A DNA stretch of 64,000 nucleotides from Liolophura sinensis (lineage: Eukaryota > Mollusca > Polyplacophora > Chitonida > Chitonidae): contig NC_088295.1 in assembly GCF_032854445.1 (NCBI RefSeq), forward strand, positions 25,533,385-25,597,384, written 5' to 3'. The notes below the pieces were generated by a model. It did no database searches and was not told the origin of the DNA. It worked only from the letters and a program-made list of their open reading frames with translations. How positions within the stretch are numbered: the stretch's first letter is position 1; each line of letters begins with the position of its first letter. Shown here piece after piece: positions 1-13,500 of the stretch. A program made the position numbers and the translations under genes.

Positions 1-1531
1 TCAAGTATTAATTTCGAACAACTAAATGTAGTACCCTTTGCCAATATTTCTGCCACTGTTTGATATTTATGAACTATCAAGGTTTTAGCATGATTGTTTG
101 AATTTTTATTGGTGACATTAGATGGAGCACCAGGCTTTGTAGGATTGCATATAATTTACATGTAAAATTAGTGTATTTTAATTGGTTTGTACATCAATAC
201 AAAGAGCTTTGAGCAAAGGCAGGCTGGTTGAGTTTGCTCCTTAACGACTGGGTGAGCTTTCACAGTAAATATTGCTCAATTTAATGTCAGTGTTCTGCGT
301 CTCAATAGAGGATGTGGACACTGCCAAAACTTTGCCTGCACGATGGTGACACTACGTCAAGGCCCTCACCTGACCTAAGGAGTACCCCCCCCCCACTCCC
401 TTAATCTTTTTCCACCCTAGACATTTTACATTGTAACAATACTTGGATCTAAATTTATCCTTGATGTACTTTTATCCAATCCAGATCCGTGTAACATATG
501 ATGTAGGGTTAGCCTGGATATCATGAAATCTCCAGAGTATGTTAGCACACATAATTTTCATATTTTTGAACATTTACCTGGTGGTTATGATGCATTTATT
601 CCACACTTTTTCTGAAAGTAACTGCACACTCCCTATGACCTGTTTATTGTGTACACAGCAGAACAATAAGGCAAAGTCAGTGGGTAAGAGTTTTTTATGC
701 TGTGGTGGTTTCAGAACAGCACATTTGTGTCTCAATTGCGTTTTTGTTTGGTGGGTTGTGTTTTGTCCAGTTAAGGTAAGGCGTGTTGCCATGGTTTCAT
801 TACCCAGCTGCTTGGTAATATGTGTGGTCATTGCTTCATTACCCACGTGCTTGGTAATGTGTGTGATTTGTTGGCTATTACCTGGCTGTTTGATATGGTG
901 CATGGTCATAGCTTCATTACCGAGCAGTTTGGTAATGTGTGGTCACTGCTTCATTACCCAGCTGCTTGGAACAGTGCATAACTGCTGCCTCCTTACTCAG
1001 CTGGGTACCATGAAACTGTGAGTAAACACCTGGTGATTACAATTTCTCCCTGTGATCTGGGGAAACAGGTAGTCACTTTTCTCCCCTTCAATTTTCATAA
1101 ATGTTATCTTATGTGACGTTTAGACCGTCTTTAATATCCGTGGATCTATCCATTGGTTAACAAATTGTAATGCAAAAAAATTATTGGTAGCGCTTACAAT
1201 CCAATTTTATGGTCTTTGAAATTTCCAATAAAGACATTCTCACATGTGTCATGCTGTATGTTGCCTTTGTTTTCTTTATGCAATTAGTCCTACAATTGAT
1301 GCTGTTTACCTTAATTCAGAACCTGGAGAAACCTGCGAATGATGTAGAAACCTCATTTATCTTCACAATCACAGTTTACAGGTACACTATAAAAGCACTT
1401 TCATGTTACATAAAGGAAGTTTTTAATCTGCAATCTGTTCCTTGACCGGCTAAATATTTCTTGGATGGTGATGCTTGATCACAAAATTTCATGACCACAG
1501 TTGTTGTGATGTCAAGATTTGTTTCAAGGCG
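1..1531. other. 3' flank of PARN, no gene seen
   Basis: Downstream of the PARN stop. No convincing coding exon; a C10 run at 385-394 and an imperfect tandem repeat at 789-1010. ATTAAA-like signals on the gene strand near 1419 and 1130 could end the transcript, but neither can be confirmed here. Confidence 0.5.
789..1010 (+). repeat. Imperfect ~40-bp tandem repeat, 5-6 units
   Basis: Units are built on 'cttcattacccagctgcttggtaat' with drift. Each unit has short inverted arms attacc/ggtaat, so each can form a small hairpin. The overlapping ORFs on both strands arise from this repeat. Confidence 0.65.
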
Positions 1532-1581
1532 TCACCAGGTTTCTGGCTCCGTGAAGAGCTTGGGCTTCTTGGGGTCAGATG
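1532..1581 (-). CDS. PARN: PARN terminal exon 22 (residues 590-605 and stop)
   Basis: 50 nt after a gtttttcag acceptor, ending in TGA at 1534-1532. It encodes [15 protein letters not shown], matching the human C-terminus ATLFEVPDTW. It is in phase with exon 21 across a 3.9-kb intron. One more phase-symmetric exon could lie in that intron. Confidence 0.85.
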
Positions 1582-4500
1582 CTGAAAAACAAAGAGGCGA
1601 TTCGGAACAAAAACTTCTTTCAAAATACAGTACCGTTACAACATACATTTATATACCATTACATTTCAAACCTTATAAGAGATTGGACAAGCCAAAGGAA
1701 TCTTGTAAGTAACATTTGTCTGGATAGAACACTTCAACTGAGAAATAAAGTATTTTAAAGAATCTTCAACTGCATGTACTCATGGCTAAAGAAAACCTGT
1801 CAACAGCAGATTCCAGCTCCCAATCCCACACCTTTAAGTTTAGCTCTGATAAATTTGCGGAAGTAATCTTGTAAGCTATAATTAGGCTTCCAAGCTGTAA
1901 GCTGAAAGCCTATTGTTCTTGTACTGATTATTATTATTATTACTAGGGTCCATGCAGGTAGTCCTGCGGGACCCCTATTGTTTTTGTTTGGATTTTATTT
2001 ATTCAATTTTTTCCGGAAAGATACGGGCTAGACTTTTTGACCGATTGACTTGAAATTCTGCAGTAATATTCCCCAATATATGAAGTTGTGCGAACAGCAA
2101 TCCAGGTTTTTCTTGGTCACGTGGTTTGGCGGCCATATTGGGATTTATAGGAAATCTTTTAAACTTTTTCTTCTCGAGAACCACTGAACCGATTGTTTTG
2201 AAATTTGATATGCAGCTAGAACATTGGTAGTTACAATAAGTTTGAGAAAATCTTTGACTTCCAGTAAAAACTTTGGAAGCTCGCCATTGGTCGAATCTGT
2301 GACGTCAGAACTAGTTTTGAAATTTCAATTTTTGGTGTATTCTGAACCGCTGATTACGAATCTGCTTAGTTTTTTTTTCATATCTTTTGTAACTTTTTGA
2401 GATATAATCAAAAAACTCAATTTAGTTGCGTAATTTGAACGACCTGTAACTTGGGAACTTATGGGAGCTAGAAATGTGAAACTTGCAACAACTTGTAACC
2501 AAAGACATGCTCTTTCTGCAATATGCCAACGGATTTGAGCTGCGATCAATAATTTTCTCGCTAGAAGTGTTTAAATGACAACACCTTTTTTGTTTAGAAA
2601 AACATGCTAATTCTATTACTTAAACTTGGAGTAAGATGGGAACTGGACATCAAATCTACGTTCCTGACCTTTCTGGGTGTTTATCTCTATGCAAGAGGTC
2701 ACGTTTTAGCATATATTTGAATTTCAGTTGTGACCAACTTTTGCCGCCATGTTGTTACTAACTAAAAACCTTTTAAAATCTTCTTCAGAACTACTTAAGC
2801 TGAAATTTACTATGCACTGGAACTATGCACATATACGAGTAGTTTGAAAACATTTTGCTCATAAATGCAAAATTGTGCAAATTAGCTTGTTAGCATATTT
2901 GTCACGAGACCATTACCTTTTTAGTTTGAATATTCATACTACCTTTTCTGGTGTATTTTTTCCTCCTGATTACAAATCCATTAACCGTTTTTTTCTATTC
3001 TATCTAGCTGTATTCTATTCTACTTCGAAAGTATTCATCCGTTACATTAGGTTTACCGATCAACCTGAAAGTCTGTTTGAAGCCTTACAACTGCAAGCAG
3101 TTCTAGTTTCCAACTGAAAATGCATCCCGCCACACCTTAGCTACATGTAATACTTAGTTCAACTCCACAGACTGCGAATGGTCGTGGGCTGTGTCCAGTT
3201 CCTTCCCCCCATAACGCTCGTTGCCACTGTATAAGTGAAATATTCTTGAGTACGGCATAAAGCACCAATCAAATAAATAAATAGTTAAACTTCTGGCACC
3301 ATAAGGTAACAGAGTGACCTCTCCAAAGACTTCATCAAAATCATTAGAATCCAGGTTATTTAAACTTGCGTCAACTGACTTCACCGTCAAATCTTCTTGT
3401 TTAGGAAATAGCATGAAAAATGCAGCTTTTAGGTGAAATATGCAGGTTACAGAACATGTGTTTATCTCTAGATATCCTGAAAATTACAGAATTCTGGAGA
3501 ACGAGCTCATTGACATGGAAACTCAAATTGTCAGTCGAAATTATTTATCCTAAAAACATCCCACAGTTATTTCTGCTGAAAGTAAAATTTTCACACTTCT
3601 AAGATCCCAATCTACCATTCAGGATTTCACAGAAGGAAGTTTGAAAGGATTCTTACGATTCATCTGAGTGAATTTGTACCTTCCAACCCATTCAAGTGAC
3701 ATCAGGTCAGCTCTATTCTACATAACCATGTACATAACAGCTGCAATGCTTGTGCACATCAAACTGTTAACTCATAATACACATGAAGGTGTGGAGCATG
3801 ATTTACTTAGTAGCTCACTGATAAAGCCGATCTTGAAAAACTTAATATCTAAGCCAGTCTTATTATACAAACAAAGTCCATAATTTAATTAAACTGATAA
3901 ATCCCCTTCAAACTAACATTTTTTTCTGGTTTTGCAACCTTTGACCCCCCAAAAAATTCAACTTAATATTATCAGTTGGGCTTTCCAGTCATTCTTCCAG
4001 CTTTCTTTATTATTCAACCTGATATGAAACCTGCCACATGTCTTGACCATTGCAGGTTTACTTTTGACATGCCTATAATTGTACTTAACTGTAACTTTCT
4101 GTGGTGGACATAATGAAAAAATACACTTAAATTTCAGAAGTCGCGAATTTGGTAATTAACAGTACACGTAATTAATATGCCTACAGAGCATTAGCAATGG
4201 AACCTCACCCTCATACTTAATATGCGTGTAAAACTTCAGGTCGCCGCCATCGTATAATTGTGAAATACATCCAGTACTTTTAAGATACCACTCTTAACAT
4301 TTTGTTTCACACTGCTTTACCTGTTATTGGACACCGACGCTCGGGGTACGACATGAGCTACACTTTGAACATGCAAATTTGGATGTATGCAAACCCTGAG
4401 GTCAACATATGCGGTACTTTTTGACATGCCATCCCTAACATTTACGTTAACACTGATTCTTATACACAAAAGACTAAGCGGGTAATTGCTATGCAGACAG

Positions 4501-7500
4501 CACATTAACGATGGAACATCCCCCTCATTTTACTGTAGTTTACATATATGCAAAACCTGTGCTGAATACAAGCAGTATTTTCTTAGATACTACCCTCAAC
4601 ATCTTATCTTAACATTTACTGTTATTGGACACCGCCCTCGACGTCCACGGTATCACATTAGCCTGCACAGACTAGCCAAAAACATATACAAGAAATCATT
4701 TTCTTGGTTCAGAAAAAATAATAACATTAAGTTATCTCTATTACAGGAAATGAGTGAATGTAGCTGTGACAAATAAATGTACTCAACTATCACTTTGGGA
4801 CAAGAACAGAAGTTAGCCTGTAATCTGCAATAATGTTCCTTAACTACCCTTAGTGGTCAGTACCTTCGAAGTACTTCTTTGTTACACCCTGAAACCATCT
4901 ACTTTTGACATAAAATTTCTACACAAAGTTCCTTAAGTTCACAGAAATACGAAACTTTATTCTGTATAAAATAAATAGGTCCCGATTCCACAAAGGGGTA
5001 AAAGACTGCATTGATTGTAACAATGCCAACTCGAATCAAACAAAGTGCTGCCATGGTAGTTGCCAATCAGCTTCGGTTATGTCTACTTGTCGCAAATATT
5101 TGACAAGGTCGCTTTTGCATATGAATATTTCATAAGGTCACATGTCTACAATTAATGCTCAATGGTTTGACACTTTTGTGCTCAAAAATTAATACCCAAA
5201 ATTTTCTTTTTTATGATGGGATATATTATGGTAGCAGTATCGACCTTTGACAAAGCAGTCCTATTATGGACGGATTACAAATACAGGCATCTTTTATGAC
5301 TATGGTACTGTATCAGAGCAGTGTTACAACGCCAAAGGCAAACAACGCAGTTGTACATGAATATCATCTTTAAATACCATGTGTGAAGAGTAATTTTCAC
5401 CTTTTGAAAACAGAATATAAATCTAGAAATCAATAAAATCTCATCAGAAGGAAAAACCATAAAATCAGCCATGAAATCACAGATGGTTACCTTCATTGTT
5501 TGAACCAGTTTCTGCTTTGGCTGTGTTCTCGTTTTGTTTGTTACCCTCTTCTTCCTCCTCTGGTATGGGGGTGATGGAACGAGGGGAATAGGAAGGTACC
5601 CTGAAACAGAAGACAAGTTTATTACAACCATGGTCGCTACATCCTGCAGTTTTATTGAAGCTCACCAACCATCACATTTCACATCCTGGTTTTAATAAAA
5701 CCACAACATAGAATTCAAATTTACTTATTATAGTTATGTTTTAGTCAGCTTCAGATATAATGTTACTCTCAGCACTACTGCAATATTATCATTACTTCAG
5801 TGAGTTTATATCTATTACTCCATTACTATATCTGTTCCTCCAGTATTACCATTACTTCAGTAGTATTATATAGATATAAACGTGGTTGAATGAAATTGGT
5901 TGGATTGTACCACATGACTGTCCTGTACTTGAAATGTTATTGGATCTCTGAGAGCCGTATATTTTTTATATTGTAGAATAGCAAAGGGAGGTAATTCTAT
6001 ATCCTAAAAGTATTGGGCGGGGGCGCTGTTGTGTTTATCGTTTGCTCTCGGCGTTTCTGTAAACACTGATGAGAAAATGTGGGTGATAAATGTCATTATT
6101 TGTTGATTTCCAAATTTCGCATAATACTAAAGCGAAGATCAACAGCGACTAATGATTATACAAAAGCTGGATACAGAGTGCATCGCCCACCCAGAAAAAG
6201 GAGATCAAAAGAACCTCCTCCAGGCCGACTGAATCTGGATGTGTAATATCTTTGAATGCTGTTTTTGCACAAGGTTGAAAGTCCTCGAACAGGTTCAGCT
6301 GTGTAATAAATCGGTCATTGTGATATGTTTTGTACATTATGGAGTGGTATTTGTACATTATGTAGTGGTATTGGAGTGGTATTCCAACATGTTGTGTTGG
6401 AAATCCGTGTTGTACGAGGCACCAGATGCATTGAGTCCAATGCAGATTTAGAACACAACATGGATGAGTACAATACCACTCCATAATGTACAAAACATTT
6501 CACAATAGCCTAATATTCATGATTCTCCATCACTGGAACACCAATCCGAAGACAGTTACAGATGTAACTTTAGATTACTTAAACTCAAGTGCCAAGAGAG
6601 TAAGCCCAACATGCTGTGTCTTCACTAAAACGACCTTACCTGGTGGTTGTTATGGCAGGACTCTGGTAACATTTGGTTATTGTACAGTGTTGTGTACACT
6701 GTAGGGTGGTACCGTACTGGTTCAATGCAGATTTTCGACACAATATGTAGTACAATACCATTTCTTAATGTACAAAGCACTTCATTTACCTGTTTATAAT
6801 ACAGCTCATCTGTCCAAGGACTTTCGTGTCCCCCATATTCATTTGCAAATTTCATGTTTTGTCCAGACTTAACAATATGGATACGGATTTTTCTCATCAT
6901 CATGCCTATAAATTTGATGCATAGAAAAACATTGAAGTTTGGAACTCTCTGCTTTTCTGGGGCAATCCCACCAAATGCCTTTAACATTTAATTTACCCCC
7001 TTTCCTACTGTAGAAAATGAAAAAAAAAAAAAAAATGCCACTTCGAGACCTAATATCACTCCAGGTACAGGTTACGCGATACGATGCCACTCACTGGACC
7101 TAGCTCAACTACCTGACAGCAGATCACACAAAGAAATAAGGATACCAAAAGTAAGACCTTGAGAGATGACAGTGATAATATTTATCTTACTCTGAACCCA
7201 GGGATTTGCGTTTCTTGCCAGGGATGGGTATGTCAGCATTGGGCACAGTTCTTTTCCTTGTAGAGGCATCTCCCTCTTTAGTCCCCTTATGAAAGGTTTC
7301 ATAAGTAACGATAGTGTATGTGTCTCCGTGACTGAGCTGCTCTAAAACTACAACAACAAACCATTAACAGTGTGCTGAACATTATCACAAGGGTCATGAG
7401 GAGACTACACTTTCTACATTAATATCATCATCAATGGTAGATATGACTACAAAAAAGTCAGAAATCAGGAAGAAAAATGGTCAGAATTTACCATATTTTT

Positions 7501-10500
7501 TATTTATTTATTTTCTTATTTATTTGGTTGGTGTTTTACGTCGTACTCAAGAATATTTTACTTATACCACAGCGTCAAGCATTATGGTGGGAGGAAACTG
7601 GGCAGAGAACAGGGAAATCTCATGACCATCCGCTTGATGCTGACAGGCCTTCCCATGTATGGCCGGAGAGGAAGCCAGCATGGGCTGAACTTGAACTCAC
7701 AGTAACTGCGTGCCAACTCCCTCGGCAAATGAGGACCCTTTTATCATAATTACCAGGGTAAAATTACTACAAGAATACTAACACAAAAAACTTTACAGCA
7801 CATTCCAAAATTTTGGGATAGGCCTCCTAAAGCGGATTTATTTTTGAATCAACATGGTTAAAATTTACTTCATTTTATCACATTAGAAACAAGTTTGTCA
7901 TGAACTGAAAATGAGTTTTGGTGTCTAAACTCATACTACACTGCACAAAGAAGTTTGTGTTCAAAAAAACAGGAGAAAACTAATCTAGCTCCCCAGGTAT
8001 GCTCACCCGATTCTGCCTGGTGTTTCTTTACCAGAGACACAAAAGCTGATGTCTCATTTATCCAGGATATCTGGATGTTACCTGTTTACACACAAATTTA
8101 AATCAATTTGAAACTTTCTAAAGCACTTTACAGTCAGAATCAGAAACAACATGTTACATACAAATATGGCTACAGTTGAAAGTATTGCAAGTTCTTGATG
8201 AAGTTAGCTGATAAAACACTATGTAAAACTTCTACTGAAAATATGGAAAACACAACATATGATATCCAATGTAGGCAATGTACTTAAGTGAGCAGGCTTA
8301 CCAAAAGGAGAGAAGAGTTGAAAGATATCTGATCCTTTCCATTCCTTTGGGAAAGACACATGGAACACATGGTCTCTGTTAGGCTCCACTGTCAAAATAA
8401 GTGAAAAATAGACTGCTGGTGAGCACAAGTATGTGCAATATGGCACACACATACACATGTATCTTTACACAGTGCCCTTACTGGCTAAAAGATATATTGG
8501 GTTAATGGATATCTCTTCAGGACACTAATCCTGGTACAGTCTCCTAACTCCAATTTTTGTTGAAAAAAACTGTTCTTGAATATATTAATTGCTATTTAAA
8601 GCCATACCTAAGAATTTTGTTACTTATACAACATCAATTTTACAACTAAATAACACCAATGCCCCCAGAATATACTACTGCCCTTTGACTGAATCCAACA
8701 ATCCTCCTGAGTTCAGTGTATAGAAAAACATTGGGGGTTTTCTGGTCAGAAGCTTATTGGCGACTGTCCTCTGGCAACAGGAACATGTACTGCTGGCAAA
8801 AATGGTTCTGACTTTGATGTGGTTCAAAATGAATATAGGTTTCATCAAAGATTGGCACTAAATCTTACAATCTGGACCGGCTAGGTTCATGTAGGGGATG
8901 TCCACAACACGCATCAGGAACAATCTGAAACACAGCACCAGTACATACACAATGGTGAGATGTCACATGTGCCCGGCCTATTGCAGGATAACATTACAAC
9001 ATAACACAAGCCACATCAGGAACAATCTGAAACACAGCACCAGTACATACACCATGTCACAAGGGGCTGGCCTATTGCAGGACAACATTACCACTGAACA
9101 CAAGACGCATCAGGAACAATCTGAAACACAGCGCCAGAACATACACCATGCTGAGATGTCACATGTGCCCGGCCTATTGCAGGACAACATTACAAAATAA
9201 CACAAGCCACATCAGGAACAATCTGAAACACAGCACACGTAAATACACCATGCTGAGATGTCACATGTGCCCGGCCTATTGCAGGACAACACTACCACAT
9301 AACACAAGCCACATCAGGAACAATCTGAAACACAGCACCAGTACATACACCATGTCACAAGGGGCTGCCCTATTGCAGGACAACATTACCACATTACACA
9401 AGCCACATCAGGAACAATCTGAAACACAGCACCAGTACATACACCATGTCACAAGGGGCTGGCCTATTGCAGGACAACATTACAACATAACACAAGCCAC
9501 ATCAGGAACAATGTGAAACACAGCACCAGTACATACACCATGTCACAAGGGGCTGGCCTATTGCAGGACAACATTACAACATAACAAAAGCCACATCCGG
9601 AACAATCTGAAACACAGCACCAGAACATACACCATGCTGAGATCTCACATGTGCCCGGCCTATTGCAGGACAACATTACAAAATAACACAAGCCACATCA
9701 GGAACAATCTGAAACACAGCACCAGTACATACACCATGCTGAGATGTGACATGTGCCCGGCCTATTGCAGGCCAACATTACAACATAACACAAGCCACAT
9801 CAGGAACAATCTGAAACACAGCACCAGTACATACACCATGCTGAGATGTCACAAGGGGCTGGCCTATTGCAGGACAACATTACCACAGGACACAAGCCAC
9901 ATCAGGAACAATCTGAAACACAGCACCAGTACATACACCATGCTGAGATGTCACAAGGGGCTGGCCTATTGCAGGACAACATTACAAAATAACACAAGCC
10001 AAATCAGGAACAATCTGAAACACAGCACCAGTGCATACACCATGCTGAGATTTCACATGTGCCCGGCCTATTGCAGGACAACATTACCACATAACACAAG
10101 CCACATCAGGAACAATCTGAAACACAGCACCAGTACATACACCATGCTGAGATTTCACATGTGCCCGGCCTATTGCAGGCCAACATTACCACATAAAACA
10201 AGCCACATCAGGAACAATCTGAAACACAGCACCAGTACATACACCATGCTGAGATGTCACAAGGGGCTGGCCTATTGCAGGACAACATTATCACAGGACA
10301 CAAGCCACATCAGGAACAATCTGAAACACAGCACCAGTACATACACCATGCTGAGATGTCACAAGGGGCTGGCCTATTGCAGGACAACATTACAACATAA
10401 CACAAGCCACATCCAGAACAATCTGAAACACAGCACCAGTACATACACCATGCTGAGATGTCACAAGGGGCTGGCCTATTGCAGGACAACATTACAACAT

Positions 10501-13500
10501 AACACAAGCCACATCAGGAACAATCTGAAACACAGCACCAGTACATACACCATGCTGAGATTTCACATGTGCCCGGCCTATTGCAGGACAACATTACAAC
10601 ATAACACAAGCCACATCAGGAACAATCTGAAACACAGCACCAGTACATACACCATGTCACAAGGGGCTGGCCTATTGCAGGACAACATTACAACATAACA
10701 CAAGCCACATCCGGAACAATCTGAAACACAGCACCAGTACATACACCATGCTGAGATGTCACAAGGGGCTGGCCTATTGCAGGACAACATTACAACATAA
10801 CACAAGCCACATCAGGAACAATCTGAAACACAGCACCAGTACATACACCATGCTGAGATGTCACAAGGGGCTGGCCTATTGCAGGACAACATTATCACAG
10901 GACACAAGCCACATCAGGAACAATCTGAAACACAGCACCAGTACATACACCATGCTGAGATGTCACAAGGGGCTGGCCTATTGCAGGACAACATTACAAC
11001 ATAACACAAGCCACATCCGGAACAATCTGAAACACAGCACCAGTACATACACCATGCTGAGATGTCACAAGGGGCTGGCCTATTGCAGGACAACATTACC
11101 ACATAACACAAGCCACATCAGGAACAATCTGAAACACAGCACCAGTACATACACCATGCTGAGATTTCACATGTGCCCGGCCTATTGCAGGACAACATTA
11201 CAACATAACACAAGCCACATCAGGAACAATCTGAAACACAGCACCAGTACATACACCATGTCACAAGGGGCTGGCCTATTGCAGGACAACATTACAACAT
11301 AACACAAGCCACATCAGGAACAATATGAAACACAGCACCAGTACATACACCATGCAGAGATGCCACAAGGGGCTGGCCTATTGCAGGACAACATTACAAC
11401 ATAACACAAGCCACATCAGGAACAATCTGAAACACAGCACCAGTACATATACCATGCTGAGATGTCACAAGGGGCTGGCCTATTGCAGGACAACATTACC
11501 ACAGAACACAAGACGCGTCAGGAAGAATCTGAAACACAGCGCCAGAACATACACCATACTGAGATGTCACATGTGCCCGGCCTATTGCAGGACAACATTA
11601 CAACATAACACAAGCCACATCAGGAACAATCTGAAACACAGCACCAGTACATACACCATGCTGAGATGTCACATGTGCCCGGCCTATTGCAGGACAACAT
11701 TACAAAATAACACAAGCCACATCAGGAACAATCTGAAACACAGCACCAGTACATACACCATGCTGAGATGTCACAAGGAGCTGGCCTATTGCAGGACAAC
11801 ACTACCACAGGACACAAGCCACATCAGGAACAATGTGAAACACAGCACCAGTACATACACCATGCTGAGATGTCACATGTGCCCGGCCTATTGCAGGACA
11901 ACATTACAACATAACACAAGCCACATCAGGAACAATCTGAAACACAGCACCAGTACATACACCATGCTGAGATGTCACAAGGGGCTGGCCTATTGCAGGA
12001 CAACATTACCACATAACACAAGCCACATCAGGAACAATGTGAAACACAGCACCAGTACATACACCATGTCACAAGGGGCTGGCCTATTGCAGGACAACAT
12101 TACAACATAACACAAGCCACATCAGGAACAATCTGAAACACAGCACCAGTACATACACCATGTCACAAGAGGCTGGCCTATTGCAGGACAACATTACAAC
12201 ATAACAAAAGCCACATCCGGAACAATCTGAAACACAGCACCAGAACATACACCATGCTGAGATCTCACATGTGCCCGGCCTATTGCAGGACAACATTATC
12301 ACAGGACACAAGCCACATCAGGAACAATCTGAAACACAGCACCAGTACATACACCATGCTGAGATGTCACAAGGGGCTGGCCTATTGCAGGACAACATTA
12401 TCACAGAACACAAGCCACATCAGGAACAATCTGAAACACAGCACCAGTACATACACCATGCTGAGATGTCACAAGGGGCTGGCCTATTGCAGGACAACAT
12501 TACAACATAACACAAGCCACATCCGGAACAATCTGAAACACAGCACCAGTACATACACCATGCTGAGATGTCACAAGGGGCTGGCCTATTGCAGGACAAC
12601 ATTACCACATAACACAAGCCACATCAGGAACAATCTGAAACACAGCACCAGTACATACACCATGCTGAGATTTCACATGTGCCCGGCCTATTGCAGGACA
12701 ACATTACAAAATAACACAAGCCACATCAGGAACAATCTGAAACACAGCACACGTAAATACACCATGCTGAGATGTCACATGTGCCCGGCCTATTGCAGGA
12801 CAACACTACCACATAACACAAGCCACATCAGGAACAATCTGAAACACAGCACCAGTACATACACCATGTCACAAGGGGCTGCCCTATTGCAGGACAACAT
12901 TACCACATTACACAAGCCACATCAGGAACAATCTGAAACACAGCACCAGTACATACACCATGTCACAAGGGGCTGGCCTATTGCAGGACAACATTACAAC
13001 ATAACACAAGCCACATCAGGAACAATCTGAAACACAGCACCAGTACATACACCATGTCACAAGGGGCTGGCCTATTGCAGGACAACATTACAACATAACA
13101 AAAGCCACATCCGGAACAATCTGAAACACAGCACCAGAACATACACCATGCTGAGATCTCACATGTGCCCGGCCTATTGCAGGACAACATTACAAAATAA
13201 CACAAGCCACATCAGGAACAATCTGAAACACAGCACCAGTACATACACCATGCTGAGATGTGACATGTGCCCGGCCTATTGCAGGCCAACATTACAACAT
13301 AACACAAGCCACATCAGGAACAATCTGAAACACAGCACCAGTACATACACCATGCTGAGATGTCACAAGGGGCTGGCCTATTGCAGGACAACATTACCAC
13401 AGGACACAAGCCACATCAGGAACAATCTGAAACACAGCACCAGTACATACACCATGCTGAGATGTCACAAGGGGCTGGCCTATTGCAGGACAACATTACA

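Noticed and set aside
3300-3395. Extra PARN exon in intron 21 ([18 protein letters not shown] reading)
   Set aside because: Phase could fit, but the acceptor has a poor pyrimidine tract, the only phase-compatible donor is weak, and no family match exists.
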